A stretch of 64,000 bases of DNA. Source: Cepaea nemoralis. Its lineage: Eukaryota; Mollusca; Gastropoda; Stylommatophora; Helicidae. The stretch is from NCBI GenBank assembly GCA_014155875.1, contig JACEFZ010011455.1, forward strand, positions 90,001 to 154,000. Reading direction: 5' to 3'. Shown one piece after another: positions 17,101 to 30,189 of this stretch. Numbering within the stretch: position 1 is the first letter of the stretch; each line of letters starts with the position of its first letter. Under the pieces are notes generated by a model, which was not told the origin of the DNA, ran no database searches, and saw nothing but the letters and a program-made list of their open reading frames with translations. The translations under genes and the position numbers were made by a program.

Positions 17101-19288
17101 ACTCTGCCGGTCTGGTTGTAGTGGCTGGAGATGCTACTCTGCCGGTCTGGTTGTAGTGGCTGGAGATGCTACTCTGCCGGTAGTGGCTGGAGATGCTACT
17201 CTGCCGGTAGTGGCTGGAGATGCTACTCTGCCGGTCTGGTGGTAGTGGCTGGAGATGCTACTCTGCCGGTCTGTTGTAGTGGCTGGAGATGCTACTCTGC
17301 GTCTGGGTAGTGGCTGGAGATGCTACTCTGCCGGTCTGGTGTAGTGGCTGGAGATGCTACTCTGCCGGTCTGGTGGTAGTGGCTGGAGATGCTACTCTGC
17401 CGGTCTGGTGGTAGTGGCTGGAGATGCTACTCTGCCGGTAGTGGCTGGAGATGCTACTCTGCCGTCTGGTGTAGTGGCTGGAGATGCTACTCTGCCGGTC
17501 TGTGTAGTGGCGAGCTACTCTGCCGGTAGTGGCTGGAGATGCTACTCTGCCGGTCTGGTGGTAGTGGCTGGAGATGCTACTCTGCCGGTCTGGTGTAGTG
17601 GCTGGAGATGCTACTCTGCCGGTCTGGTTGTAGTGGCTGGAGATGCTATTCTGCCGGTCTGGTTGTAGTGGCTGGAGATGCTACTCTGCCGGTCTGGTTG
17701 TAGTGGCTGGAGATGCTACTCTGCCGGTCTGGTTGTAGTGGCTGGAGATGCTACTCTGCCGGTAGTGGCTGGAGATGCTACTCTGCCGGTCTGGTTGTAG
17801 TGGCTGGAGATGCTACTCTGCCGGTCTGGTTGTAGTGGCTGGAGATGCTACTCTGCCGGTCTGGTTGTAGTGGCTGGAGATGCTACTCTGCCGGTAGTGG
17901 CTGGAGATGCTATTCTGCCGGTCTGGTTGTAGTGGCTGGAGATGCTACTCTGCCGGTCTGGTTGTAGTGGCTGGAGATGCTACTCTGTCGGTAGTGGCTG
18001 GAGATGCTACTCTGCCGGTCTGGTTGTAGTGGCTGGAGATGCTATTCTGCCGGTCTGGTTGTAGTGGCTGGAGATGCTACTCTGCCGGTCTAGTTGTAGT
18101 GGCTGGAGATGCTACTCTGCCGGTCTGGTTGTAGTGGCTGAGATGCTATTCTGCCGGTCTGGTTTGTAGTGGCTGGAGATGCTACTCTGCCTGTTCTAGT
18201 TGTAGTGGCTGGAGATGCTACTCTGCCGGTCTGGTTGTAGTGGCTGGAGATGCTACTCTGCCGGTCTGGTTGTAGTGGCTGGAGATGCTACTCTGCCGGT
18301 ATTGCTGGAGATGCTACTCTGCCGGTCTGGTTGTTAGTGGCTGGAGATGCACTCTGCCGGTAAGTGGCTGGAGATGCTACTCCTGCCGGTCTGGTTGTAG
18401 TGGCTGGAGATGCTACTCTGCCGGTCTGGTTGTAGTGGCTGGAGATGCTACTCTGCCGGTCTGGTTGTAGTGGCTGGAGATGCTACTCTGCCGGTCTGGT
18501 TGTAGTGGCTGGATATGCTACTCTGCGGTAGTGGCTGGAGATGCTACTCTGCCGGTCTGGTTGTAGTGGCTGGAGATGCTACTCTGCCGGTAGTGGCTGG
18601 AGATGCTACTCTGCCGGTCTGGTTGTAGTGGCTGGATATGCTACTCTGCCGGTAGTGGCTGGAGATGCTACTCTGCCGGTAGTGGCTGGAGATGCTACTC
18701 TGCCGGTAGTGGCTGGAGATGCTACTCTGCCGGTTCTGGTTGTAGTGGCTGGAGATGCTACTACTGCCGGTAGTGGCTGGAGATGCTACTCTGCCGGTAG
18801 TGGCTGGAGATGCTACTCTGCCGGTCTGGTTGTAGTGGCTGGATATGCTACTCTGCCGGTAGTGGCTGGAGATGCTACTCTGCCGGTAGTGGCTGGAGAT
18901 GCTACTCTGCCGGTAGTGGCTGGAGATGCTACTCTGCCGGTCTGGTTGTAGTGGCTGAGATGCTACCTCTGCCGGTCTGGTTGTAGTGGCTGGAGATGCT
19001 ACTCTGCCGGTCTGGTTGTAGTGGCTGGAGATGCTATTCTGCCGGTCTGGTTGTAGTGGCTGGAGATGCTATTCTGCCGGTAGTGGCTGGAGATGCTACT
19101 CTGCCGGTAGTGGCTGGAGATGCTACTCTGCCGTAGTGGCTGGAGATGCTATTCTGCCGGTAGTGGCTGGAGATGCTACTCTGCCGGTAGTGGCTGGAGA
19201 TGCTACTCTGCCGGTAGTGGCTGGAGATGCTACTCTGCCGGTAGTGGCTGGAGATGCTACTCTGCCGGTCTGGTTGTAGTGGCTGGAG

Positions 19289-20270
19289 ATGCTACTCTGC
19301 CGGTCTGGTGGTAGTGGCTGGAGATGCTACTCTGCCGGTCTGGTGGTAATGGCTGGAGATGCTACTCTGCCGGTAGTGGCTGGAGATGCTACTCTGCCGG
19401 TAGTGGCTGGAATTGCTACTCTGCCGGTAGTGGCTGGAGATGCTACTCTGCCGGTAGTGGCTGGAGATGCTACTCTGCCGGTAGTGGCTGGAGATGCTAC
19501 TCTGCCGGTCTGGTGGTAGTGGCTGGAGATGCTACTCTGCCGGTAGTGGCTGGAGATGCTACTCTGCCGGTAGTGGCTGGAATTGCTACTCTGCCGGTAG
19601 TGGCTGGAGATGCTACTCTGCCGGTAGTGGCTGGAGATGCTACTCTGCCGGTAGTGGCTGGAGATGCTACTCTGCCGGTCTGGTTGTAGTGGCTGGAGAT
19701 GCTACTCTGCCGGTAGTGGCTGGAGATGCTACTCTGCCGGTCTGGTGGTAGTGGCTGGAGATGCTACTCTGCCGGTAGTGGCTGGAGATGCTACTCTGCC
19801 GGTAGTGGCTGGAATTGCTACTCTGCCGGTAGTGGCTGGAGATGCTACTCTGCCGGTAGTGGCTGGAGATGCTACTCTGCCGGTAGTGGCTGGAGATGCT
19901 ACTCTGCCGGTCTGGTTGTAGTGGCTGGAGATGCTACTCTGCCGGGAGTGGCTGGAGATGCTACTCTGCCGGTAGTGGTTGGAGATGCTACTCTGCCGGT
20001 AGTGGCTGGAGATGCTACTCTGCCGGTCTGGTTGTAGTGGCTGGAGATGCTATTCTGCCGGTCTGGTTGTAGTGGCTGGAGATGCTACTCTACCGGTAGT
20101 GGCTGGAGATGCTACTCTGCCGGTAGTGGCTGGAGATGCTATTCTGCCGGTAGTGGCTGGAGATGCTACTCTGCCGGTAGTGGCTGGAGATGCTACTCTG
20201 CCGGTAGTGGCTGGAGATGCTACTCTGCCGGTAGTGGCTGGAGATGCTTCTCTGCCGGTCTGGTTGTAGT
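19289..20270. repeat. Higher-order repeat block inside the minisatellite
   Basis: A marked unit variant (GGAATTGCTAC in place of GGAGATGCTAC) sits at 19411 and 19581, exactly 170 bp apart, which equals one 35-bp plus five 27-bp units, and again at 19813. The variant keeps the same place within each set of units. Similar marked blocks recur near 21000-21400, 22325 and 28628, and a GGTACTCTGCC variant tracks with them. This implies duplication of multi-unit blocks. Confidence 0.8.
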
Positions 20271-23200
20271 GGCTGGAGATGCTACTCTGCCGGTCTGGTA
20301 GTAGTGGCTGGAGATGCTACTCTGCCGGTCTGGTGGTAGTGGCTGGAGATGCTACTCTGCCGGTCTGGTTGTAGTGGCTGGAGATGCTACTCTGCCGGTC
20401 TGGTTGTAGTGGCTGGAGATGCTATTCTGCCGGTCTGGTGGTAGTGGCTGGAGATGCTACTCTGCCGGTCTGGTTGTAGTGGCTGGAGATGCTATTCTGC
20501 CGGTCTGGTGGTAGTGGCTGGAGATGCTATTCTGCCGGTCTGGTGGTAGTGGCTGGAGATGCTACTCTGCCGGTCTGGTTGTAGTGGCTGGAGATGCTAC
20601 TCTGCCGGTCTGGTGGTAGTGGCTGGAGATGCTATTCTGCCGGTCTGGTGGTAGTGGCTGGAGATGCTATTCTGCCGGTCTGGTTGTAGTGGCTGGAGAT
20701 GCTACTCTGCCGGTAGTGGCTGGAGATGCTACTCTGCCGGTAGTGGCTGGAGATGCTATTCTGCCGGTAGTGGCTGGAGATGCTACTCTGCCGGTAGTGG
20801 CTGGAGATGCTACTCTGCCGGTAGTGGCTGGAGATGCTACTCTGCCGGTAGTGGCTGGAGATGCTACTCTGCCGGTCTGGTTGTAGTGGCTGGAGATGCT
20901 ACTCTGCCGGTCTGGTGGTAGTGGCTGGAGATGCTACTCTGCCGGTCTGGTGGTAGTGGCTGGAGATGCTACTCTGCCGGTAGTGGCTGGAGATGCTACT
21001 CTGCCGGTAGTGGCTGGAATTGCTACTCTGCCGGTAGTGGCTGGAGATGCTACTCTGCCGGTAGTGGCTGGAGATGCTACTCTGCCGGTAGTGGCTGGAG
21101 ATGCTACTCTGCCGGTCTGGTTGTAGTGGCTGGAGATGCTACTCTGCCGGGAGTGGCTGGAGATGCTACTCTGCCGGTCTGGTTGTAGTGGCTGGAGATG
21201 CTACTCTGCCGGTCTGGTTGTAGTGGCTGGAGATGCTACTCTGCCGGTAGTGGCTGGAGATGGTACTCTGCCGGTCTGGTAGTAGTGGCTGGAGATGCTA
21301 CTCTGCCGGGCTGGTGGTAGTGGCTGGAGATGCTACTCTGCCGGTAGTGGCTGGAGATGCTACTCTGCCGGTAGTGGCTGGAATTGCTACTCTGCCGGTA
21401 GTGGCTGGAGATGCTACTCTGCCGGTAGTGGCTGGAGATGCTACTCTGCCGGTCTGGTTGTAGTGGCTGGAGATGCTACTCTGTCGGTCTGGTTGTAGTG
21501 GCTGGAGATGCTACTCTGCCGGTAGTGGCTGGAGATGCTACTCTGCCGGTCTGGTTGTAGTGGCTGGAGATGCTACACTGCCGGTCTGGTTGTAGTGGCT
21601 GGAGATGCTACTCTGCCGGTAGTGGCTGGAGATGGTACTCTGCCGGTCTGGTAGTAGTGGCTGGAGATGCTACACTGCCGGTCTGGTGGTAGTGGCTGGA
21701 GATGCTACTCTGTCGGTCTGGTTGTAGTGGCTGGAGATGCTACTCTGCCGGTAGTGGCTGGAGATGCTATTCTGCCGGTCTGGTGGTAGTGGCTGGAGAT
21801 GCTACTCTGCAAATCTGGTGGTAGTGGCTTGAGATGCTACTCTGCCGGTCTGGTGGTAGTGGCTGGAGATGCTACTCTGCCGGTCTGGTTGTAGTGGCTG
21901 GAGATGCTACTCTGTCGGAAGTGGCTGGAGATGCTACTCTGCCGGTCTGGTAGTAGTGGCTGGAGATGCTACTCTGCCGGTCTGGTGGTAGTGGCTGGAG
22001 ATGCTACTCTGCCGGTCTGGTGGTAGTGGCTGGAGATGCTTCTCTGCCGGTCTGGTGGTAGTGGCTGGAGATGCTACTCTGCCGGTAGTGGCTGGAGATG
22101 CTACTCTGCCGGTCTGGTGGTAGTGGCTGGAGATGCTATTCTGCCGGTCTGGTGGTAAGGGCTGGAGATGCTATTCTGCCGGTCTGGTGGTAGTAGCTGG
22201 AGATGCTACTCTGCCGGTAGTGGCTGGAGATGGTACTCTGTCGGTCTGGTAGTAGTGGCTGGAGATGCTACTCTGCCGGTCTGGTGGTAGTGGCTGGAGA
22301 TGCTACTCTGCCGGTAGTGGCTGGAATTGCTACTCTGCCGGTAGTGGCTGGAGATGCTACTCTGCCGGTAGTGGCTGGAGATGCTACTCTGCCGGTAGTG
22401 GCTGGAGATGCTACTCTGCCGGTCTGGTTGTAGTGGATGGAGATGCTACTCTGCCGGTAGTGGCTGGAGATGCTACTCTGCCGGTCTGGTTGTAGTGGCT
22501 GGAGATGCTACTCTGCCGGTCTGGTTGTAGTGGCTGGAGATGCTACTCTGCCGGTAGTGTCTGGAGATGGTACTCTGCCGGTCTGGTAGTAGTGGCTGGA
22601 GATGCTACTCTGCCGGTAGTGGCTGGAGATGGTACTCTGCCGGTCTGGTAGTAGTGGCTGGAGATGCTACTCTGCCGGTAGTGGCTGGAGATGCTACTCT
22701 GCCGGTCTGGTTGTAGTGGCTGGAGATGCTACTCTGCCGGTCTGGTTGTAGTGGCTGGAGATGCTACTCTGCCGGTAGTGGCTGGAGATGGTACTCTGCC
22801 GGTCTGGTTGTAGTGGCTGGAAATGCTACTCTGCCGGTCTGGTTGTAGTGGCTGGAAATGCTACTCTGCCGGCTCTGGTGTAGTGGCTGAGAGATGCTAT
22901 TCTGCGGTCTGGTGTAGTGGCTGGAGATTGCTACTCTGCCGGTCTGGTTGTAGTGGCTGGAAATGCTATTCTGCCGGTCTGGTGGTAGTGGCTGGAGATG
23001 CTATTCTGCCGGTCTGGTCGGTAGTGGCTGGAGATGCTACTCTGCCGCGTCTGGTGGTAGTGGCTGGAGATGCTACTCCCGCCAGTATGGGCTGGAGATG
23101 TCTACTCTGCCCGGTCTGGTTGTAGTGGCTGGAGATGCTTACCTCTGCCGGTCTGGTGAAAGTGGCTGAGATGCTACTCTGCCGGTCTGGTTGTAGTGGC

Positions 23201-25879
23201 TGAAGATGCTACTCTGCCGGTAGTGGCTGGAGATGCTACTCTGCCGGTCTGGTTGTAGTGGCTGAAGATGCTACTCTGCCGGTCTGGTTGTAGTGGCTGA
23301 AGATGCTACTCTGCCGGTCTGGTTGTAGTGGCTGAAGATGCTACTCTGCCGGTCTGGTTGTAGTGGCTGAAGATGCTACTCTGCCGGTCTGGTTGTAGTG
23401 GCTGGAGATGCTACTCTGCCGGTCTGGTTGTAGTGGCTGAAGATGCTACTCTGCCGGTAGTGGCTGGAGATGCTACTCTGCCGGTCTGGTTGTAGTGGCT
23501 GGAGATGCTACTCTGCCGGTCTGGTGAAAGTGGCTGGAGATGCTACTCTGTCGGTCTGGTTGTAGTGGCTGAAGATGCTACTCTGTCGGTCTGGTTGTAG
23601 TGGCTGAAGATGCTATTCTGCCGGTCTGGTGGTAGTGGCTGGAGATGCTACTCTGTCGGTCTGGTTGTAGTGGCTGGAGATGCTACTCTGTCGGTAGTGG
23701 CTGGAGATGCTACTCTGCCGGTAGTGGCTGGAGATGCTACTCTGCCGGTCTGGTAGTAGTGGCTGGAGATGCTACTCTGCCGGTCTGGTGGTAGTGGCTG
23801 GAGATGCTACTCTGCCGGTCTGGTGGTAGTGGCTGGAGATGCTACTTCTGCCGGTCTGGTAGTAGTGGCTGGAGATGCTACTCTGCGGGTATGGTGTTAG
23901 TGGCTGGAGATGCTACTCTGCCGGTCTGGTTGTAGTGGCTGGAGATGCTACTCTGCCGGTCTGGTTGGTAGTGGCTGAGATGCTATTCTGCCGGGTCTGG
24001 TTGTAGTGGCTGGAGATGCTACTCTGCCGGTAGTGCTGAAGATGCTATTCTGCCGTCTGGTGGTAGTGGCTGGAGATGCTACTCTGTTGTTTGGTTGTAG
24101 TGGCTGGAGATGCTACTCTGTCTGTAGTGGCTGGAGATGCTACTCTGCGGTCCTGGTAGTAGTGGGCTGGAGATGCTACTCTGCCGGTGTCTGGTGGTAG
24201 TGGCTGGAGATGCTACGTCTGCCGGTCTGGTGGTAGTGGCTGGAGATGCTACTCTTGCCGGTCTGGTGGTAGTGGCTGGAGATGCTACTCTGCCGGTCTG
24301 GTGGTAGTGGCTGGAGATGCTACCTCTGTCGGTAGTGGCTGGAGATGCTACTATGCGGTCTGGTGGTAGTGGCTGGAGATGCTACCTCGCCGGTCTGGTG
24401 TAGTGGCTGGAGATGCTACTCTGCCGGTCTGGTTGTAGTGCTGGAGATGCTACTCTGTCGGTTAGTGGCTGGAGATGCTACTCTGGCCGGTCTGGTGGTA
24501 GTGGCTGAGATGCTGATCTGCCGGGTCTGGTGGTAGTGGCTGGAGATGCTACTCTGTCGGTAGTGGCTGGAGATGCTACTCTGCCGGTAGTGGCTGGAGA
24601 TGCTACTCTGCCGGTCTGGTAGTAGTGGCTGGAGATGCTACTCTGCCGGTCTGGTGGTAGTGGCTGGAGATGCTATTCCTGCCGGTCTGGTGGTAGTGGC
24701 TGGAGATGCTACTCTGCCGGTCTGGTGGGTAGTGGCTGGAGATGCTATTCTGCCGGTCTGGTGGTAGTGGCTGGAGATGCTACTCTGTCGGTCTGGTGGT
24801 AGTGGCTGGAGATGCTACTCTGTCGGTAGTGGCTGGAGATGCTAATCTGTCGGTCTGGTTGTAGTGGCTGGAGATGCTACTCTGTCGGTCTGGTGGTAGT
24901 GGCTGGAGATGCTACTCTGCCGGTCTGGTTGTATTGGCTGGAGATGCTACTCTGCCGGTAGTGGCTGGAGATGCTACTCTGCCGGTCTGGTAGTAGTGGC
25001 TGGAGATGCTACTCTGCCGGTCTGGTGGTAGTGGCTGGAGATGCTATTCTGCCGGTCTGGTGGTAGTGGCTGGAGATGCTACTCTACCGGTCTGGTGGTA
25101 GTGGCTGGAGATGCTACTCTGCCGGTCTGGTTGTAGTGGCTGGAGATGCTACTCTGCCGGTCTGGTTGTAGTGGCTGGAGATGCTACTCTGCCGGTCTGG
25201 TGGTCGTGGCTAAGTGGCTGGAGATGCTACTCTACCGGTCTGGTGGTAGTGGCTGGAGATGCTACTCTGCCGGTCTGGTATTATTGGCTGGAGATGCTAC
25301 TCTGCCGGTCTGGTGGGTAGTGGCTGGGAGATGCTACTCTGCCGGTCTGGTGGTAGTGGCTGGAGATGCTATTCTGCCGGTCTGGTGGTAGTGGCTAGAG
25401 ATGCTACTCTGCCAGTCTGGTTGTAGTGGCTGGAGATGCTATTCTGCCGGTCTGGTGGTAGTGGCTGGAGATGCTACTCTGCCGGTCTGGTGGTAGTGGC
25501 TGGAGATGCTACTCTGCCAGTCTGGTTGTAGTGGCTGGAGATGCTACTCTGCCGGTCTGGTGGTAGTGGCTGGAGATGCTACTCTGCCGGTAGTGGCTGG
25601 AGATGCTATTCTGCCGGTCTGGTGGTAGTGGCTGGAGATGCTACTCTGCCGGTCTGGTGGTAGTGGCTGGAGATGCTACTCTGCCAGTCTGGTTGTAGTG
25701 GCTGGAGATGCTACTCTGCCGGTCTGGTGGTAGTGGCTGGAGATGCTGCTCTGCCGGTAGTGGCTGGAGATGCTACTCTGCCCGTCTGGTTGTAGTGGCT
25801 GGAGATGCTACTCTGGCCGTTAGTGGCTGGAGATGCTACTCTGCCGGTAGTGGCTGGAGATGCTACTCTGCCGGTCTGG

Positions 25880-26335
25880 TTAGTAGTGGCTGGAGATTGC
25901 TGACTCTGATGCCGGTCCTGGTTGTAGTGGCTGGGAGAATGCTACTCTTGCCGGATCTTGGGTGTAGTGGCGGGAGATGCCTTACGCCGTCCGTAGTGCT
26001 GGAGATGCGACTCTGTCGGTCTGGTTGTAGTGGGCTGGAGATGCGACTCTGCGTTCTGGTGTAAGTAGTGGCTGGCATATGCTACTCTGCCGGTCTGGCT
26101 GGTAGTGTCTAGGAGATGCTACTTCTCTGCCGGTCCTGGTGGTTGTGGGGCTGGAGATGCCTACTCTACTGTCCGGTCTGGTGGTAGGTGGCTGGGAGAT
26201 GCTACTCTGTCCGGTAGTGGGCCTGGAGATGCTAATTTCCGTGCCTGGGTTAGTGGCTGGAAAGAATGCTACTCTGACGGTCTGGTAGTGGGCTGGCAGA
26301 TGGCTTACTCTGCCGGTCCTTGGTGGGTAAGTGGC
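25880..26335. repeat. Indel-scrambled segment of the minisatellite
   Basis: The unit is still recognisable but carries an insertion or deletion every 10-20 bp (TTAGTAGTGG, GGGAGAATGC, GCCTTACGCC and similar). Neighbouring units on both sides are nearly perfect. The errors are mostly single-base gains or losses, not substitutions, which points to unpolished long-read consensus and not to ageing. Weaker patches lie at 16560-17100, 22860-23120, 23880-24540 and 27340-28140. Confidence 0.7.
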
Positions 26336-29300
26336 TGGAGATGCTACTCTGCCGGTAGTGGCTGGAGATGCTACTCTGCCGGTCTGGTTGTAGTGGCTGG
26401 AGATGCTACTCTGCCGGTCTGGTTGTAGTGGTTGGAGATGCTACTCTGCCGGTCTGGTGGTAGTGGCTGGAGATGCTACTCTGCCGGTCTGGTGGTAGTG
26501 GCTGGAGATGCTACTCTGCCGGTAGTGGCTGGAGATGCTACTCTGCCGGTAGTGGCTGGAATTGCTACTCTGACGGTAGTGCTGGAGATGCTACTCTGCC
26601 GGTAGTGGCTGGAGATGCTACTCTGCCGGTAGTGGCTGGAGATGCTACTCTGCCGGTCTGGTTGTAGTGGCTGGAGATGCTACTCTGCCGGTAGTGCTGG
26701 AGATGCTACTCTTCCGGTCTGGTTGTAGTGGCTGGAAATGCTTACTCTGCCGGTAGTGGCTGGAGATGGTACTCTGCCGGTCTGGTAGTAGGGCTGGAGA
26801 TGCTACTCTGGCCGTCCTGGTTGTAGTGGCTGGAGATGCTACTCTGCCGGTAGTGGCTGGAGATGCTACTCTGCCGGTAGTGGCTGGAGATGCTACTCTG
26901 CCGGTAGTGGCTGGAGATGCTACTCTGCCGGTCTGGTTGTAGTGGCTGGAGATGCTACTCTGCCGGTAGTGGCTGGAGATGCTACTCTGCCGGTAGTGGC
27001 TGGAGATGCTGACTCTGCCGGTAGTGGCTGGAGATGCTACTCTGCCGGTAGTGGCTGGAGATGCTACTCTGCCGTAGTGGGCTGGAGATGCTACTCTGCC
27101 GGTAGTGGCTGGAGATGCTACTCTGCCGGTAGTGGCTGGAGATGCTACTCTGCCGGTAGTGGCTGGAGATGCTACTCTGCCGGTAGTGGGCTGGAGATGC
27201 TACTCTGCCGGTAGTGGCTGGAGATGCTACTCTGCCGGTAAGTGGCTGGAGATGCTACTCTGCCGGTATTGGCTGGAGATGCTACTCTGCCGGTCTGGTT
27301 GTAGTGGCTGGAGATGCTACTCTGCCGGTAGTGGCTGGAGATGCTACTCTGCCGGTAGTGGCTGGAGGATGCTACTCTGCCGGTAGTGGCTGGAGAGCTA
27401 CTCTGCCGGTAGTGGGCTGGAGATGCTACTCTGCCGGTAGTTGGCTGGAGATGCTACTCCTGCAGGTAGTGGCTGAGATGCTACTCTGCCGGTAGTGGCT
27501 GGAGATGCTACTCTGCCGGTCTGGTTGTAGTGGCTGGAGATGCTACTCTGCCGGTCTGGTTGTAGTGGCTGGAGATGCTACTCTTGCCTGGTAGTGGCTG
27601 GAGATGCTACTCTGCCGGTAGTGGCTGGAGATGCTACTCTGCCGGTAGTGGCTGGAGATGCTACTCTGCCGGTCTGGTGGTAGTGGCTGGAGATGCTACT
27701 CTGCCGGTCTGGTTGTAGTGGCTGGAGTGCTACTCTGCCGGTCTGGTTGTAGTGGCTGAGATGCTACTCTGCCGGTCTGGTTGGTAGTGGGCTGGAGATG
27801 CTACTCTGCCGGTAGTGGCTGGAGATGCTACTCTGCCGGTACTGGTTGTAGTGGCTGGAGATGCTACTCTGCCGGTAGTGTGCTGGAGAGTGCTACTCTG
27901 CCGGTAGTGGCTGGAGATGCTACTCTGCCGGTCTGGTTGTAGTGGCTGGAGATGCTACTCTGCCGTAGTGGCTGGAGATGCTACTCGGCCGGTCTGGTTG
28001 TAGTGGCTGGAGATGCTACTCTGCCGGTCTGGTTGTAGTGGCTGAGATGCTACTCTGCCGGTCGGGTTGTAGTGGCTGAGATGCTACTCTGCCGGTAGTG
28101 GCTGGAGTGCTACTCTGCCCGGTAGTGGCTGGAGATGCTACTCTGCCGGTCTGGTTTGTAGTGGCTGGAGATGCTACTCTGCCGGTAGTGGCTGGAGATG
28201 CTACTCTGCCGGTCTGGTTGTAGTGGCTGGAGATGCTACTCTGCCGGTCTGGTGGTAGTGGCTGGAGATGCTACTCTGCCGGTCTGGTTGTAGTGGCTGG
28301 AGATGCTACTCTGCCGGTCTGGTTGTAGTGGTTGGAGATGCTACTCTGCCGGTCTGGTTGTAGTGGCTGGAGATGCTACTCTGCCGGTCTGGTTGTAGTG
28401 GCTGGAGATGCTACTCTGCCGGTCTGGTTGTAGTGGCTGGATATGCTACTCTCTGCCTGTAGTGGCTGGAGATGCTACTCTGCCGGTCTGGTAGTAGTGG
28501 CTGGAGATGCTACTCTGCCGGTCTGGTTGTAGTGGCTGGAGATGCTACTCTGCCGGTCTGGTTGTAGTGGCTGGAGATGCTACTCTGCCGGTAGTGGCTG
28601 GAGATGCTACTCTGCCGGTAGTGGCTGGAATTGCTACTCTGACGGTAGTGGCTGGAGATGCTACTCTGCCGGTAGTGGCTGGAGATGCTACTCTGCCGGT
28701 AGTGGCTGGAGATGCTACTCTGCCGGTCTGGTTGTAGTGGCTGGAGATGCTACTCTGCCGGTAGTGGCTGGAGATGCTACTCTTCCGGTCTGGTTGTAGT
28801 GGCTGGAGATGCTACTCTGCCGGTAGTGGCTGGAGATGGTACTCTGCCGGTCTGGTAGTAGTGGCTGGAGATGCTACTCTGCCGGTCTGGTTGTAGTGGC
28901 TGGAGATGCTACTCTGCCGGTAGTGGCTGGAGATGCTATTCTGCCGGTCTGGTGGTAGTGGCTGGAGATGCTACTCTGCCGGTCTGGTGGTAGTGGCTGG
29001 AGATGCTACTCTGCCGGTCTGGTTGTAGTGGCTGGAGATGCTACTCTGTCGGTAGTGGCTGGAGATGCTACTCTACCGGTCTGGTAGTAGTGGCTGGAGA
29101 TGCTACTCTACCGGTGTGGTGGTAGTGGCTGGAGATGCTATTCTGCCGGTCTGGTGGTAGTGGCTGGAGATGCTACTCTGCCGGTCTGGTTGTAGTGGCT
29201 GGAGATGCTACTCTGCCGGTAGTTGCTGGAGATGCTACTCTGCCGGTCTGGTGGTAGTGGCTGGAGATGCTATTCTGCCGGTCTGGTGGTAGTGGCTGGA

Positions 29301-29503
29301 GATGCTACTCTGCCGGTCTGGTAGTAGTGGCTGGAGATGCTACTCTGCCGGTCTGGTGGTAGTGGCTGGAGATGCTATTCTGCCGGCCTGGTGGTAGTGG
29401 CTGGAGATGCTATTCTGCCGGTCTGGTGGTAGTGGCTGGAGATGCTATTCTGCCGGCCTGGTGGTAATAGCTAGAGACGCTCCATTGACGGCCTGGTTGG
29501 GTT

Positions 29504-29660
29504 CCATCCGCATTGACGTCGATTCGAACTGAAGAAACAAAGTTGACCTAGGTTGTGGTAGGTGAAGGCGTGATACTGACCACATGACCCTCCAGCTGCC
29601 CACTGACCTGCACAGTGACAGGTCTTGCACTATATGCCTAGTTTGCCTTAACAGATTCAG
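29504..29660 (+). mobile_element. SINE body at the right edge of the minisatellite
   Basis: A B-box-like CGATTCGAAC lies at 29519-29528, then GAAGAAACAAAG, TTGACCTAGG and GGCGTGATACTGACCACAT. These last blocks match the SINE at 4890-4970. The expected A-box region falls in the last minisatellite units (TAATAGCTAGAGACGC), so the minisatellite may have grown out of the SINE head. Confidence 0.55.
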
Positions 29661-30189
29661 CGCCAAACAAAAAATAGGTTAAGACCAAACAAAAACAGAC
29701 GGTGGAAAATGGAAGGTAGGGCTGTTTCACAGTTATGACTTAAAATTTGTTAATATGGTAGAGGATATGGTGTATTACACAGTCCTAACCCATTTCTTTT
29801 TCTGGTGCCAAACATTTCACACCTGATTTTGCATAAATGAAGCCTGCTAAATACATACATCACATTTATTTGTCTGTGGCAGCTCAAGTTGTTGCGATAG
29901 AGACATTTGTGTATTAATTTAGTATTGTTACAATATTTTATGTATAATGCTCTGTTAAAAAACTAAAGCTATCTAGTCCCTTACAAAGTGAAACTGCTTG
30001 GTTACTTACAGTTTCAGTTTTCCAAGAATCTTCCAATAATTCTTTTCTTTTTAGATTTGAACCCACTGCATGCATGTTAGTATGCTAGTTATTTTCTTAC
30101 ACTTCTAACACAGAATGACTTCATCTTCAAGAAGAGTATATTTTCTGTTTTGTTTTTTTTTAAATTTATTTATTTTGTTATATTTGTGG
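29661..30189. other. AT-rich spacer
   Basis: No conserved frame, repeat or RNA gene recognised. Confidence 0.4.

Larger units (their letters stand above)
11192..29503. repeat. 18.3-kb minisatellite, mixed 27-bp and 35-bp units
   Basis: The 27-bp unit is GTAGTGGCTGGAG plus ATGCTACTCTGCCG. The 35-bp unit is the same with GTCTGGTT or GTCTGGTG inserted in front. Several hundred units (roughly 550-620) occur with few other differences. The 27-bp unit is nine codons and stays open (SGWRCYSAG or VVAGDATLP by frame). Each 35-bp unit shifts frame and soon meets TAG in GTTGTAG, so no frame exceeds 136 codons. Short units come in runs of 2-6 between long ones. The edges (11192-11240 and 29450-29503) are the most diverged units. 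Not a CRISPR array and not coding. Confidence 0.97.

Noticed and set aside
11847..28799. Many 60-136 codon frames in the large minisatellite (SGWRCYSAG/VVAGDATLP repeats) as a secreted repetitive protein
   Set aside because: The frame is open only because 27 is divisible by three; every 35-bp unit shifts frame and the array has no conserved start, signal peptide or splice structure.
11192..29503. CRISPR array
   Set aside because: The intervening 8-bp segments are the same sequence each time, not unique spacers, and the genome is eukaryotic.
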